NCBI RefSeq assembly: GCF_000483485.1 | Contig: NZ_KI519609.1 | Span: 1,021,460-1,085,459 of the forward strand | DNA length: 64,000 bases | Origin: Thiomicrorhabdus chilensis DSM 12352 | Lineage (GTDB): Bacteria; Pseudomonadota; Gammaproteobacteria; Thiomicrospirales; Thiomicrospiraceae | Reading direction: 5' to 3' | Part shown: one piece after another, positions 37,301-46,541 of the stretch | Layout: each line of letters opens with the position of its first letter | How positions within the stretch are numbered: the first letter of the stretch is position 1 | Translations under genes and position numbers: made by a program | The notes under the pieces: model-generated | Databases searched by the model: none | Seen by the model: the letters and a program-made list of their open reading frames with translations, nothing else | What the model was told of the DNA's origin: nothing

Positions 37301-38247
37301 CTCGCAAAAAGTTGCAGGCCTGGTGGTCTGAGACCAGTTATCGCATGCAAGCTCTGCGCGACAATGATGAGTGTGCAAAACAGGCGTTTGATGCGATTGA
37401 AAACGATGCCGATACCGAAATTTCGGTTCAGGTGACGTTTGATGTGAATGAGGATATTACGGCCGAGTTTGTCGGTAAACCACGTCCAAAGGTGGCGATC
37501 CTTCGCGAACAGGGTGTCAATGGTCAGCAAGAAATGGCGGCCGCTTTTGATCGTGCCGGTTTTGATGCCGTGGATGTGCATATGTCCGATGTCTTATCCG
37601 GTAGTGTTCAGTTTGATGGTTTTAAAGGTCTGGTTGCCTGTGGCGGTTTCTCTTATGGGGATGTACTGGGGGCTGGCCGAGGCTGGGCGAATTCTATCCT
37701 CTTTAATGAAACTGCTCGCAGCGAATTTGAGACTTTCTTCCAGCGTGAAGACACCTTTACTCTAGGTGTGTGTAATGGCTGTCAGATGCTTTCCAATCTG
37801 AAAGAGATCATTCCTGGAGCCGAAAGTTGGCCAAAGTTTGTGCGTAATCAGTCAGAGCAGTTTGAAGCGCGTTTTTCTTTGGTTGAAATTCAGGAGTCGC
37901 CTTCGATCCTTCTAAAGGGGATGGAGGGAACACGCATTCCGGTTGCGGTGGCGCATGGTGAAGGGCGTATGGATTTCGGGCAGCGATCCGCTGACGAAGT
38001 GGCAGGCCTGGTTGGTTTGCGTTATGTGAATTCATGCGGCCAGCCTACTGAAAACTATCCGTTCAATCCGAACGGAACGGTGGGCGGTATGACCGGGTTA
38101 ACTACTACGGATGGACGCGTCACTATTATGATGCCGCATCCGGAACGCGTATTTAGAACCGTGCAAAACTCATGGCATCCAGATTCGTGGTTGGAAGACG
38201 CTCCTTGGATGCGTTTGTTCCGAAATGCTCGCAAATGGGTCGGTTAA
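34378..38247 (+). CDS. purL: Phosphoribosylformylglycinamidine synthase
   Basis: Fourth step of purine synthesis: FGAR + Gln + ATP to FGAM. 1289 residues, the large single-chain gammaproteobacterial form. N-terminal domain 1-140, AIRS-type synthase domains ([36 protein letters not shown]), and C-terminal glutaminase with the nucleophile in GVCNGCQM and the His/Glu in MPHPERVFR. Two CAGGCCTG cores lie inside. GGAAGGAC supplies the ribosome site. Confidence 0.97.
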   Translation: MQIVWGNPAHSDYRLNQLLNKLQEAGTISAIRSQFIYFVDNSAALSSEETAHLKILLNDFENEVESTLNAQSCMVVPRLGTISPWSSKATDIVHTCGIESIERIERGIVYFLEGVNADEQGAMEALLHDRMMEQVLHTFDELDGMFSHQSPKPYSTVDVLSGGRDALVQANAEMGLALSDDEIDYLVEAFVNLKRNPVDAELMMFAQANSEHCRHKIFNADWTIDGQDKPNSLFGMIRNTYQKNPQGVLSAYSDNAAVVEGYQATRFFPNPETREYGYHAEPVHFQIKVETHNHPTAISPWPGAATGSGGEIRDEGATGRGSKPKAGLTGFTVSNLNIPGFKQPWERDYGKPGRIVTPFEIMIEGPLGAAGFNNEFGRPAINGYFRTYENTLITHDGEEVRGYHKPIMLAGGLGSIREQHIQKNDIPAGAKLVVLGGPAMLIGLGGGAASSVDSGAGSESLDFASVQRENPEMERRAQEVIDRCTYLGDKSPIASIHDVGAGGLSNAFPELVNDAGKGAIFDLRKVPNDEPGMSPMEIWCNESQERYVIAIYPDQIEQFEAICKRERCLYAIVGEATQEQKLVVNDTVFDNNPVDMPLNVLLGKPPKMHRTVESKLIPQPGFETAVIDLEEATERLLKLPTIADKSFLITIGDRSITGMVTRDQMVGPWQVPVANAGVTCSDYQGYTGEAMASGERPPVALVNPKASARLSIAEAITNIACAKISKMSDIKISANWMAAAGHEGEDAALYDAVETVGMELCPALGIAVPVGKDSMSMKTVWQEGDVAKSVVSPVSLNITTFAPVEDVRKTVTPQLRTDLGETELLVIDLGKGQNRIGASCLAQVYNQIGDVSADLDNAQDLLNLFNATQALLAEDLALAYHDRADGGLLVTLLEMAFAGHCGLNVDVSALGSEPVAALCAEEVGVVIQVLSSQKSRVQAIIESHQLAAMAHWIGGITSDDQVEIASQGKTVLSQPRKKLQAWWSETSYRMQALRDNDECAKQAFDAIENDADTEISVQVTFDVNEDITAEFVGKPRPKVAILREQGVNGQQEMAAAFDRAGFDAVDVHMSDVLSGSVQFDGFKGLVACGGFSYGDVLGAGRGWANSILFNETARSEFETFFQREDTFTLGVCNGCQMLSNLKEIIPGAESWPKFVRNQSEQFEARFSLVEIQESPSILLKGMEGTRIPVAVAHGEGRMDFGQRSADEVAGLVGLRYVNSCGQPTENYPFNPNGTVGGMTGLTTTDGRVTIMMPHPERVFRTVQNSWHPDSWLEDAPWMRLFRNARKWVG
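37315..37322 (+). repeat. CAGGCCTG repeat, copy 11 (coding)
   Basis: Inside purL over codons for LQAWW. Context AAAAAGTTGCAGGCCTGGTG is A-rich but lacks the AAT trinucleotide. Confidence 0.5.
38003..38010 (+). repeat. CAGGCCTG repeat, copy 12 (coding)
   Basis: Inside purL over codons for VAGLVG. Core only; no A-rich flank. Confidence 0.4.
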
Positions 38248-38328
38248 CACCGGCTTGAGTTAGAATTGCGTATTTAATATAAGTAAATACTTATAAGGAT
38301 TTTCTTATGTTGAATAACTTTAGTTTAT

Positions 38329-38357
38329 TTGACTTTATTGTCTATATTCTTTAAATT
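38329..38357 (+). promoter_or_regulatory. Predicted soxB promoter
   Basis: TTGACT (38329-38334), 17-base spacer and TAAATT (38352-38357). A CCTGTG/CACAGG hairpin (38381-38402) follows in the leader, before the ribosome site. Predicted by pattern only. Confidence 0.5.
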
Positions 38358-38438
38358 TGTTGGACTTTTTTTAACGTCGGCCTGTGGCGTAATCGTCACA
38401 GGTTGTCGAATCTTAAAACTAAAACGGAGAGAGACCTA

Positions 38439-40352
38439 ATGTCTTTAAATCGTCGTGAATTTTTACATGTAATGTCTATGGCTGCGGCTGCAGGGATGTT
38501 ACCAGGTACTGCGAGTGCAATGTCTTCAGGTACGGACAAGGCGGCGGCAGCAAAAGCTTCTGCAGAAATCTATAACCAACCTATGAAGGGTAAGGTTCGT
38601 CTGCTGCACATTACAGACACGCACGCTCAGTTAAAGCCAATCTATTTCCGTGAACCAAATGTTAACTTGGGTACCGGTCCAGCATTTGGTAAGTTGCCGC
38701 ACGTTGTGGGTGAGAAGCTGTTGAAAGAGATCGGCGTTCAAGCAAATACGCCTTTGGCTCACGCGTTCACTTACATGAACTTCCAGGATGCGTCTGAACA
38801 GTACGGTAAAGTCGGTGGTTTCGCACACGTTAAAACCTTGTTAGACAAGTTGCGCGAGCAAGCTGGTGGACAAGATAATACTCTGACTATGGACGGTGGT
38901 GACTTGTGGCACGGTTCCGGTACGGCTCTATGGACCCGTGGTGGAGACATGGTTGAAGCGTCAAACCTTTTGGGGGTTGATATCATGACTGGTCACTGGG
39001 AATTTACCTATAAAGAAGACGAAGTTCTTAGAAACTTGAACAACTTCAAAGGTGAATTCTTGGCGCAAAACATCCGTATTAAAGAAGATTCATTGTTTGG
39101 TGATGCTTACCTAGAGATGGTTGAAGCACACAATGGTACGGGTCTGTACTCTGAAGATGAAGCGCGTGCGTTCAAGCCATATACAATCAAAGTCGTAAAC
39201 GGCGAACGTATTGCTGTTGTTGGTCAAGCTTTCCCACGTACTGCAAACGCCAACCCACAAGCAAACTTCCCGGATTGGTCTTTCGGTCTTCGTGAAGATG
39301 CTCTTCAAGAAACGGTTGATAAAATCCGTGAACAAGAAAAGCCTGCTGCAATCGTTATGATCTCTCACAACGGTATGGATGTAGACATCAAGATGGCTTC
39401 GCGCATCAGCGGTTTGGATGCAATCTTTGGTGGTCACACGCATGACGGTATTCCTAAGACGACTCCAGTTAAAACCCCTGAAGGTGGTGTATGTCATGTA
39501 ACTAACGCCGGTTCTAACGGTAAGTTTGTTGGTTGCATGGATTTGGATATCCAAAACGGTAAGTTGAAAGGTGTGGATTACAAGCTATTGCCTGTATTCT
39601 CAAACATCCTGGATGCAGATCAGGAAGTTCAGACTTTCATTGATCACCTTTATACTCGTAAGTATGACACCAACATCATTGAGTCTCGTGATCCTTCACG
39701 CGCTTACAGCAAAGAGCGTCTAGGTAAGACTTACGGTGAAATCCTAAATGAAGAACTAGCGGTTGCTGAAGACACGCTATACCGTCGTGGTAACTTCATG
39801 GGTACGTGGGACCAAATCATCGTAAACTCTCTACGTGAAGAGCACGATGCACAAATCGCAATGTCTGCGGGTGTACGTTGGGGTACTTCTGTTCTGGCGG
39901 GTGAGATGATCACTATGGAACGCGTAATGGATGAAACTTCTATGACTTATGGTGAAACCTACAAGTCTGAAGTGACCGGTGCTCAAATGAAAGATATCCT
40001 AGAAGGTATCTGTGAAAACCTATTCCAAAAAGACCCATACCTACAGTCTGGTGGTGATATGGTTCGTCTGGGTGGTATGGACTACACTTGTGAGCCAAAT
40101 GCATCTTTGGGTAACCGTATCTCTGACATGCGTTTGGATGACGGTACGCCTCTAGAAGCCAACAAAACTTACTCTGTTGCTGGTTGGGCACAGGTTGAAG
40201 CAGTAGGTGATGGTCGCTTAATGTGGGACGTTGCAGCTGACTACCTACGTCGTAACAAGAACGACATGAAGCTTAAGAAGGTGAACCATCCTAAGCTTAA
40301 AGGTGTTAAAAACAACCCAGGTATCGAAAACTACCCAGGTGAAATGGCTTAA
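38439..40352 (+). CDS. soxB: Thiosulfohydrolase SoxB
   Basis: Periplasmic di-manganese enzyme that hydrolyses the sulfate group from SoxY-bound thiosulfate in the Sox pathway. 637 residues. Tat-like signal with NRREFL and a hydrophobic stretch ending TASA. Metal and catalytic motifs: HITDTHAQL, GGDLWHGSG, TGHWEFTY, MISHNGMD and GGHTHDGIP. The start ATG at 38439 has GGAGAGAG before it; the longer frame begins with TTG and has no family match. No other sox gene is in the window. Codon choice (CGT, GGT, AAC, many CTA) differs from its neighbours and suggests strong expression. Confidence 0.96.
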   Translation: MSLNRREFLHVMSMAAAAGMLPGTASAMSSGTDKAAAAKASAEIYNQPMKGKVRLLHITDTHAQLKPIYFREPNVNLGTGPAFGKLPHVVGEKLLKEIGVQANTPLAHAFTYMNFQDASEQYGKVGGFAHVKTLLDKLREQAGGQDNTLTMDGGDLWHGSGTALWTRGGDMVEASNLLGVDIMTGHWEFTYKEDEVLRNLNNFKGEFLAQNIRIKEDSLFGDAYLEMVEAHNGTGLYSEDEARAFKPYTIKVVNGERIAVVGQAFPRTANANPQANFPDWSFGLREDALQETVDKIREQEKPAAIVMISHNGMDVDIKMASRISGLDAIFGGHTHDGIPKTTPVKTPEGGVCHVTNAGSNGKFVGCMDLDIQNGKLKGVDYKLLPVFSNILDADQEVQTFIDHLYTRKYDTNIIESRDPSRAYSKERLGKTYGEILNEELAVAEDTLYRRGNFMGTWDQIIVNSLREEHDAQIAMSAGVRWGTSVLAGEMITMERVMDETSMTYGETYKSEVTGAQMKDILEGICENLFQKDPYLQSGGDMVRLGGMDYTCEPNASLGNRISDMRLDDGTPLEANKTYSVAGWAQVEAVGDGRLMWDVAADYLRRNKNDMKLKKVNHPKLKGVKNNPGIENYPGEMA

Positions 40353-40377
40353 TTTACAATTAAGTTTAATGCCTATT

Positions 40378-40406
40378 AAAAAGCCGGCTTTATGCCGGTT
40401 TTTTTA
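40378..40406 (+). terminator. soxB terminator
   Basis: An 8-bp AAGCCGGC stem (one G-T pair), five-base loop, then a T run, 29 bases after soxB. Confidence 0.88.
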
Positions 40407-40430
40407 TGTCTGGATGGTTTTTAAAATAGG

Positions 40431-40438
40431 CAGGCCTG
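40431..40438 (+). repeat. CAGGCCTG repeat, copy 13 (intergenic)
   Basis: Context TAAAATAGGCAGGCCTGCTT, just after the soxB terminator. Confidence 0.75.
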
Positions 40439-40527
40439 CTTGTTTTGAAAAGGTAACTGTATCACGCGTTTTGTTTCAGGTTTAATGGATAAAGTAATAG
40501 TAATTAACGATATTTTTGAGTTTATAG

Positions 40528-40557
40528 AATAATGGAGTAAATTTTTACCCCGTTATT
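40528..40557 (+). promoter_or_regulatory. Hairpin in the leader of the CobT-like gene
   Basis: AATAATGGAGTAAA pairs with TTTACCCCGTTATT (13 of 14 positions, one wobble and one mismatch) over a two-base loop. It ends about 23 bases before the ATG. No T run follows, so it is not a terminator; it may affect mRNA stability or translation. It does not resemble the cobalamin riboswitch. Confidence 0.45.
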
Positions 40558-40580
40558 CGAGCGCTATCGAAGGAAAAATT

Positions 40581-41768
40581 ATGATTGAAAAGCTCTTTTG
40601 CGCAAATCAGGAACTGAATGAAGAAGTGGTGAATACCGTTCTTCAAAAGCAATATCAGTTTAATGACAGTGAAGAATCATTGGGGCGATTTGCAGAAATT
40701 GTTGTGAAATTGGCGACGCATCAGCAAACCGCCAATCCTCAAATTGCAAAGCCTTGGGTATCTATTTTTGCAGCGGATCATGGCGTGGCAGTGGAAGGGG
40801 TTTCAGATTTCTCACAAGAAATGACCGCTCAATGGTCAGAGTCAATTTGCAAGGGGAAGGCCGCTATTAATGGTTTGGCTCAGTATTCAAAACTCGATAT
40901 TGAAGTGATTGATGTTGGCTTGGCAAGTGACATACCTGACCATGCTGTTTTGGAGGTTGCCAAGGTTGGACAAGCCACACAAAACTTTCTAAAACAGCCT
41001 GCGATGACTCAAGAGCAAATGTTGCAAGCGATGGAGGTAGGGATAGCGGCGGTTGAACGGGCTAAAGATTCTGGAGTCGACTTGTTTATCGCGGGTGATT
41101 TAGGAGTGGCTAATACGGCTTCTGCGATTGCGATGGTGTCGGTGTTGAGTGGCAAGGCCCCCATCGAACTGATGGCAATGGGGCGTTCTCGCGTTCTGCG
41201 CAGTGAGCGAGATAAGGCTGAGCTCATTGAGCGTGCCATAGAATTGCATAAAGAGCATTTGACTTCGCCATTAAGAATTATGCAGCATCTTGGCGGTTTC
41301 GAGACGGCAGCTTTGTGTGGTGCCTACATCCGCGCCGCGCAACTTGGTATGACGATTGTAGTGGATGGATTTATGTCTACGGTTGCCGCTTGGTTGGCTG
41401 ACTTAGTCAGTCGAAATGACCAGTTGCTGCATTGCAAATCCGTGGACATGATGATGGATTTGGGTCAGTTCTCAGTGCCAGAAACCTTGTTCTGTATTTG
41501 CGGTACTTGCCCAAGACTGGTGGAATGGTGTTTCTTCTCGCATCAGTCTTCTGTCAATGTTCATGAATGGGTGTTGGAGATTTTAGCGGTTGATCCCCTG
41601 TTGAAGTTTGAAATTAAAACAGGTCAGGCCTTTGGGGCCGCTATGGTGGTGCCATTAATACAACAGGCGTGTTTTGTGCACAGTTATTTGGTGAAATTTG
41701 ATAGCGAAGAGGAAGAGAGTTCGAAACGTGGTTATGAGCTACATGACCAACCCCCGTTTATTCACTAG
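40581..41768 (+). CDS. CobT-like nicotinate-nucleotide phosphoribosyltransferase homologue, atypical
   Basis: 395 residues, CobT fold: VSIFAADHGVAVEGVS, AGDLGVANTASA, VDGFMSTVAA and SHQSS. True CobT transfers ribose phosphate from nicotinate mononucleotide to the cobalamin lower ligand. Here the catalytic Glu of the usual GEGTGAA loop is replaced: the segment reads KTGQAFGAA with Gln at 349. An insert before SHQSS carries a Cys cluster (C305, C307, C310, C317, with C285 earlier), and a charged C-terminal tail follows. No other cobalamin gene is nearby. It may be a CobT with altered mechanism or a related enzyme with another substrate. Confidence 0.75.
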   Translation: MIEKLFCANQELNEEVVNTVLQKQYQFNDSEESLGRFAEIVVKLATHQQTANPQIAKPWVSIFAADHGVAVEGVSDFSQEMTAQWSESICKGKAAINGLAQYSKLDIEVIDVGLASDIPDHAVLEVAKVGQATQNFLKQPAMTQEQMLQAMEVGIAAVERAKDSGVDLFIAGDLGVANTASAIAMVSVLSGKAPIELMAMGRSRVLRSERDKAELIERAIELHKEHLTSPLRIMQHLGGFETAALCGAYIRAAQLGMTIVVDGFMSTVAAWLADLVSRNDQLLHCKSVDMMMDLGQFSVPETLFCICGTCPRLVEWCFFSHQSSVNVHEWVLEILAVDPLLKFEIKTGQAFGAAMVVPLIQQACFVHSYLVKFDSEEEESSKRGYELHDQPPFIH

Positions 41769-41883
41769 CGCCAAAAGCTGAACTGGCGGTTAATGGACTG
41801 CAGTGAGTCTTTAGGTGGAAGAGTGAGGTTTAATATAATATTGATTTAATGGCCGGTTTTGGCTCACTTAAATGCCAAGCTTG

Positions 41884-41909
41884 AAAAGGGTAAAGGCCTT
41901 GCTTTACCC
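41884..41909 (-). terminator. Terminator of the ettA operon
   Basis: A perfect 8-bp GGGTAAAG/CTTTACCC stem with a six-base loop and a short TTTT tail on the minus strand, after the DsrE-like gene. Confidence 0.7.
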
Positions 41910-41927
41910 TGTGATCAACTTACAGTG

Positions 41928-42422
41928 TTATTGGATTTTGAGGTAAGCAAATCCTTCACTCTGCAATATGGCGATTTTAGCGACGCCGGAAGGGGTCAGT
42001 TCAATGCCTTCATAAACTTTGTCTTTAGGTAAACCGACTTCATCGCGGGTTTTATCACATAGGTGGACCTTGACCCCTCTGACTTTAATCAAACTTTGCA
42101 GACGCCCTTTGAGTTCGTCACGACGTTCAAGCAAGTCTTTATCGGCTTCATAAGGCGTGCCTTTAAGGTTGTCATTGGTGGTGAAGCGCAAACCATAACC
42201 AACAAATACCAGATGTACTTCCGCTTCCATCAGTTCCGATTCATAGAAGTTGAGGATGTTGTTGATTGATGTCAAAGTCGCTGAATAACGGGTCGGATCG
42301 TTGAAATCCACATGGTAAACCACCTTGGCACCATCGTCAGCGGCGTGAGCCGGTGTCAAGGAAGCGAGCGCCAAGGTTAAGCCCGCCAGCAAAGTCATAA
42401 AACGTTTTGTTAGGTTCTTCAT
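41928..42422 (-). CDS. Exported DsrE-like protein
   Basis: 164 residues. Signal peptide about 1-27 (LALASLTPAHA), then a DsrE/DsrF-type alpha-beta domain: VVYHVDFNDPTRYSATLTSINN, VEVHL-type strand VHLVFVGYGL, and a Cys in VHLCDKT near the place of the active Cys of sulfur-transfer DsrE. Most DsrE proteins are cytoplasmic sulfur carriers; this one should be periplasmic. It is last in an apparent operon with a degenerate GGDEF protein (26-base gap) and ettA. A role in sulfur handling fits the soxB neighbourhood but is inference. Confidence 0.82.
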   Translation of the reverse strand: MKNLTKRFMTLLAGLTLALASLTPAHAADDGAKVVYHVDFNDPTRYSATLTSINNILNFYESELMEAEVHLVFVGYGLRFTTNDNLKGTPYEADKDLLERRDELKGRLQSLIKVRGVKVHLCDKTRDEVGLPKDKVYEGIELTPSGVAKIAILQSEGFAYLKIQ

Positions 42423-42448
42423 AGGTTGCTTCCTTTGGGTTTTATGGG

Positions 42449-43363
42449 TTAAAGAATGTTGGTGATGTCTTTTTTGCCTTCAATGGCTGCGATGGCTTCG
42501 TTGACGCGGGCAAACAAAGTTTGGCTGTCCTCGTCTGGTTTGCGTAGTTCGGTGACACCGGCATGGCTGGTCAGGCAAGTGGTGGTGCCGTCATCGAGTT
42601 TGATTTTTTGCGCGGTGATGGTTTCCTGTGAAAGTTTGGCGATGCGGAAGGCATCCACCGCTTTGACTTCAGGCAGGACGACCATGAATTGATCACAGCT
42701 CAGGCGACCGATGTGCCCAAGGTCTTTCACAACGTTTCTGATGGCATGCGCAGCCGTCAAAATCGCCGTGTCGCCTAATTCATGGCCATAACGATCGGTA
42801 ATGCGTTTAAAGCAGTCCAGGTTGATCTTGAAAAGGGACAAAGGCTTGTTATTCATTTTGGCCTTATTGATCTCCTCATTGACGATGTCCAAGAAGAAGT
42901 CGCGGTTGTAGAGGTCGGTCAATGGGTCGTTGGAAGAGAGGTGCTCCAATTGCTCTTCCATGTGTTTGCGGCTGGTGATGTTGATGGCCAGCCAGATCGC
43001 TGCCGGTTGATCATAAGTACCTTCCTGCACCGGGTAAACACGGGCTTCATACCATTGACCACCCTTGGTGCTGCTGTCATGAACACCTTCCACTTCGTCA
43101 TCAGCCAGTTGATATTCAATCTCCTGAAGGCGTCCGCTTTTGATGGCGTTTTGTACGACCAGCAAGAAACGTTCAGCCATTTTTTCCGGCAGAACATCGT
43201 GATATTTTTTACCGATCAGTTCCGAGCCATCGGCATACAGCGAGCGTTCCTGTCCACCGATGATGTCGAGGTAAGTGCCGTCCTGACCCATGATGAAAAT
43301 CGGATCGGGCATGGCTTTGGCAATGGCGTCCAGGTGTGAATGTACTGCAATGTTATCCGTCAT
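42449..43363 (-). CDS. PAS-GGDEF protein with degenerate active site
   Basis: 304 residues, no membrane segment. PAS domain about 5-135 (MPDPIFIMGQDGTYLDIIGG, YEARVYPV), then a GGDEF-fold domain (NDPLTDLYNRDFFLDIV, DRYGHELGD). The signature reads SCDQF at 222-226 in place of GGDEF, so both glycines and the Glu are lost and cyclase activity is unlikely. It could bind GTP or c-di-GMP or signal by protein contact. It sits 12 bases after ettA and before a DsrE-like gene on the same strand. Confidence 0.86.
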   Translation of the reverse strand: MTDNIAVHSHLDAIAKAMPDPIFIMGQDGTYLDIIGGQERSLYADGSELIGKKYHDVLPEKMAERFLLVVQNAIKSGRLQEIEYQLADDEVEGVHDSSTKGGQWYEARVYPVQEGTYDQPAAIWLAINITSRKHMEEQLEHLSSNDPLTDLYNRDFFLDIVNEEINKAKMNNKPLSLFKINLDCFKRITDRYGHELGDTAILTAAHAIRNVVKDLGHIGRLSCDQFMVVLPEVKAVDAFRIAKLSQETITAQKIKLDDGTTTCLTSHAGVTELRKPDEDSQTLFARVNEAIAAIEGKKDITNIL

Positions 43364-43375
43364 GTTAAATCCTGC

Positions 43376-45046
43376 TTAGTCTTTGCTGATCGGTTTGTAT
43401 TTGATGCGATGAGGTTGTGCGGCATCTGCACCTTTACGGCGTTTCAGGTCTTCTTCATAATCTGAGAAGTTTCCTTCAAACCATTCCACATGGGAGTCGC
43501 CTTCAAAAGCCAGCATGTGAGTTGCGATTCGGTCAAGGAACCAACGATCGTGGGAAATGACCACGGCGCAACCAGCAAATTCCAGCAAGGCTTCTTCCAG
43601 TGCACGTAAAGTTTCAACATCCAGGTCATTGGTTGGCTCATCCAGAAGCAATAAATTTCCACCGCTACGTAGGGTTTTGGCTAAATGCACTCGGTTGCGC
43701 TCACCACCGGAAAGCGTGCCGATTTTTTTCTGCTGATCGCTGCCTCTGAAATTGAAACGGCTGCAGTAGGCGCGTGAATTGACTTCGGTGTTGCCGACCA
43801 TAAAGATGTCCTCGCCACCGGAAATCTCTTCCCAGATGGATTTGCTGTCATCCAGTGCATCGCGGCTTTGGTCAACATAAGAGAGCTGCACGGTTTCACC
43901 GAAATCAATGCTTCCGGAATCAGGTTGTTCCTGACCGGTGAGCATTTTGAACAGGGTGGATTTACCCGCACCGTTGGCACCGATGATGCCGACGATTCCA
44001 CCTTGCGGCAGGCGGAAAGTCAAATCGTCGATCAGTAAGCGGTCGCCAAAACCTTTGGAGATGTGGTTGACTTCAATGACTTTTTCACCCAAACGTTCCG
44101 CAACAGGGATGAAAATCTCATTGGTTTCGTTGCGTTTCTGATGTTCCTGACTGCTGAGTTCGTCAAAGCGGGCCAGACGGGCTTTTGATTTTGCATGACG
44201 TCCTTTGGCATTGGAGCGCACCCACTCGAGTTCGTTTTTGATGGTCTTGATGCGTGCAGCTTCGGATTTGGCCTCTTGCTCCAAACGTTTCTCTTTTTGA
44301 TCCAGCCAGGAGGAGTAATTTCCTTCAAATGGAATGCCTTCGCCGCGATCCAGTTCAAGAATCCACTGTGCTGCATTGTCTAGGAAGTAGCGATCGTGCG
44401 TGATGGCCACAACCGTGCCCGGAAAATCGAGTAAGAAACGTTCCAGCCAGGCGATGGATTCTGCATCCAGGTGGTTGGTCGGTTCGTCCAGAAGTAGCAT
44501 GTCCGGTTTTTCAAGTAACAGTTTGCACAGGGCGACACGGCGACGTTCCCCGCCGGAAAGTTTACTGACGTCAGCCTCCCAGGGTGGTAGGCGTAGCGCG
44601 TCTGCCGCGATGTCCAGAGTTCGGTCGAGGTTGTGGCCATCTTTCGCCTGAATCAAATCTTCGATTTCAGCCTGTTTTTTGGCCAAGGCGTCAAAGTCCG
44701 CATCGGGTTCGGCATAGGCGGCATAGACGCCGTCCAGTTCTGCCAAGGCCTGCTTGACATCGGCAACCGCTTCTTCAATGTTGCCGCGCACGTCTTTGCT
44801 TTCGTCAAGCTGGGGTTCCTGCGGCAGATAGCCGATCTTGATGCCGGGTTGGGGGCGCGCTTCACCCACAATGTCCGTGTCGATTCCCGCCATGATTTTG
44901 AGCAATGTCGACTTACCGGAACCGTTTAGACCCAGTACCCCTATTTTGGCTCCAGGGAAGAATGACAGGGAGATGTCTTTCAAGATGTGACGGTTTGGTG
45001 GGACGACTTTCCCAACACGATTCATGGTGTAAACAAATTGTGCCAT
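43376..45046 (-). CDS. ettA: Energy-dependent translational throttle protein EttA
   Basis: ABC-F ATPase that binds the ribosomal E site and gates the first elongation steps according to ATP/ADP level. 556 residues (E. coli 555). Two nucleotide-binding domains with Walker A GLNGSGKS and GANGAGKS, signatures LSGGERRRVAL and LSGGERNRVHL, and LLLLDEPTN twice. The arm and P-site linker region is intact (GRHAKSKARLARFDEL). It ends FSDYEEDLKRRKG and is the first gene of a minus-strand operon of three. Confidence 0.96.
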   Translation of the reverse strand: MAQFVYTMNRVGKVVPPNRHILKDISLSFFPGAKIGVLGLNGSGKSTLLKIMAGIDTDIVGEARPQPGIKIGYLPQEPQLDESKDVRGNIEEAVADVKQALAELDGVYAAYAEPDADFDALAKKQAEIEDLIQAKDGHNLDRTLDIAADALRLPPWEADVSKLSGGERRRVALCKLLLEKPDMLLLDEPTNHLDAESIAWLERFLLDFPGTVVAITHDRYFLDNAAQWILELDRGEGIPFEGNYSSWLDQKEKRLEQEAKSEAARIKTIKNELEWVRSNAKGRHAKSKARLARFDELSSQEHQKRNETNEIFIPVAERLGEKVIEVNHISKGFGDRLLIDDLTFRLPQGGIVGIIGANGAGKSTLFKMLTGQEQPDSGSIDFGETVQLSYVDQSRDALDDSKSIWEEISGGEDIFMVGNTEVNSRAYCSRFNFRGSDQQKKIGTLSGGERNRVHLAKTLRSGGNLLLLDEPTNDLDVETLRALEEALLEFAGCAVVISHDRWFLDRIATHMLAFEGDSHVEWFEGNFSDYEEDLKRRKGADAAQPHRIKYKPISKD

Positions 45047-45243
45047 TTAGCGGTTTCCTAAAAGTTGTTAAATACAAATAATAATGACAGCAACTTTACC
45101 TAAAAACCGGTGCTTTATAAAGACAAAGTATAGATTCCTTGCATAAGAATTGTAAATCTATGGATTATCGTGGTTATTTTGTCGGAAAACGGGTAAAATT
45201 TCTTTCTTTGAACCAATTAAAACTTGAGACGGAGAGCCTGTTC

Positions 45244-46515
45244 ATGTTCACAAAATCAATGACCATCGCCGGATTCGATGATCTGATTGCAGATGCCATT
45301 CAAAACGAAGAGAAACGTCAAGAATCTCACATTGAATTAATCGCTTCTGAAAACTATACCAGCCCACGAGTAATGGAAGCGCAGGGTTCTTGCTTCACGA
45401 ATAAGTATGCGGAAGGTTATCCCGGAAAACGTTACTACGGTGGTTGTGAATTTGCAGACATCGTTGAGCAAGCGGCGATCGACCGTGCTAAAGAACTGTT
45501 TGGTGCCGATTATGCAAACGTACAGCCTCACTCGGGGTCTCAGGCCAATGCGGCGGTGTACATGGCGTTGTTAAAACCAGGTGAAACGGTTTTAGGGATG
45601 AGTTTGGCGCATGGTGGACACCTGACGCATGGTTCACATGTCAGTTTCTCGGGTAAGATTTACAATGCTGTTCAGTACGGAATTGATTCCGTGACGGGCA
45701 AGATTGATTACGATGAAGTACAGGCCTTGGCCAACGAACATAAACCTAAGATGATCATTGCCGGGTTCTCAGCCTATTCTCAAGTGATTGACTGGCAGCG
45801 TTTCCGTGACATTGCCGATTCAGTTGGCGCTTACCTATTTGTGGATATGGCACACGTGGCCGGTTTGGTTGCCGGTGGCAAGTACCCAAACCCTGTGCCG
45901 TTTGCCGATGTGGTGACCACGACAACGCATAAAACCTTGCGTGGGCCTCGTGGTGGTTTGATTTTAGCCAAGTCTAACCCGGATCTTGAAAAGAAATTGA
46001 ATTCTGCGATTTTTCCGGGCGGTCAGGGTGGACCTTTGGTTCATGTGATGGCGGCAAAAGCGGTAGCCTTTAAAGAGTGTCTGGATCCGTCTTGGTCCGA
46101 GTACTGTGAAAATGTGGTGAAAAACGCCCAAGCCATGGCCAAGGTGTTTATGCAGCGCGGTTGCGATGTGGTTTCAGGCGGAACCGAAAACCATCTGTTT
46201 TTGGTCAGTCTGATCGAAAAAGGTTTGACGGGTAAGTTGGTGGATGCCGCTTTGGATAGCGCGCACATTACCATCAATAAAAACTCAGTGCCTAATGACC
46301 CTATGTCTCCATTCGTGACCAGTGGTATCCGTGTCGGAACCGCGGCATCGACCACGCGTGGTTTCACTGAAGAAGATTCCACCAATCTGGCGAGCTGGAT
46401 GTGTGACGTCATTGATGCTTGTGACCAGGAAAATGAAACCTGGGACGAGAAAGTCATTGCTGAAGTACGTGAGAAAGTACAGCAATTATGCGCGGCTAAA
46501 CCGGTTTATAAATAA
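45244..46515 (+). CDS. glyA: Serine hydroxymethyltransferase
   Basis: PLP enzyme interconverting serine and glycine with transfer of a one-carbon unit to THF. 423 residues. [22 protein letters not shown] and [14 protein letters not shown] (the PLP lysine) are present. The ATG at 45244 follows GGAG at about the right distance; ATG at 45259 is possible. The 35 codons upstream in frame are not family-like. The gene ends at the 40-bp palindromic terminator. Confidence 0.96.
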   Translation: MFTKSMTIAGFDDLIADAIQNEEKRQESHIELIASENYTSPRVMEAQGSCFTNKYAEGYPGKRYYGGCEFADIVEQAAIDRAKELFGADYANVQPHSGSQANAAVYMALLKPGETVLGMSLAHGGHLTHGSHVSFSGKIYNAVQYGIDSVTGKIDYDEVQALANEHKPKMIIAGFSAYSQVIDWQRFRDIADSVGAYLFVDMAHVAGLVAGGKYPNPVPFADVVTTTTHKTLRGPRGGLILAKSNPDLEKKLNSAIFPGGQGGPLVHVMAAKAVAFKECLDPSWSEYCENVVKNAQAMAKVFMQRGCDVVSGGTENHLFLVSLIEKGLTGKLVDAALDSAHITINKNSVPNDPMSPFVTSGIRVGTAASTTRGFTEEDSTNLASWMCDVIDACDQENETWDEKVIAEVREKVQQLCAAKPVYK

Positions 46516-46541
46516 GCGGTTGACTTAAAGCCGGCATTTAG

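Noticed and set aside
40407-40580. Cobalamin riboswitch before the CobT-like gene
   Set aside because: No B12-box sequence and only one hairpin; region too short for the full structure.
44741-44760. AAGGCCTGC in ettA as another repeat copy
   Set aside because: Core differs at one base and the flanks do not match.
45047-45243. Glycine riboswitch before glyA
   Set aside because: The spacer lacks the aptamer core; only a short TAGATT/AATCTA inverted repeat is visible.
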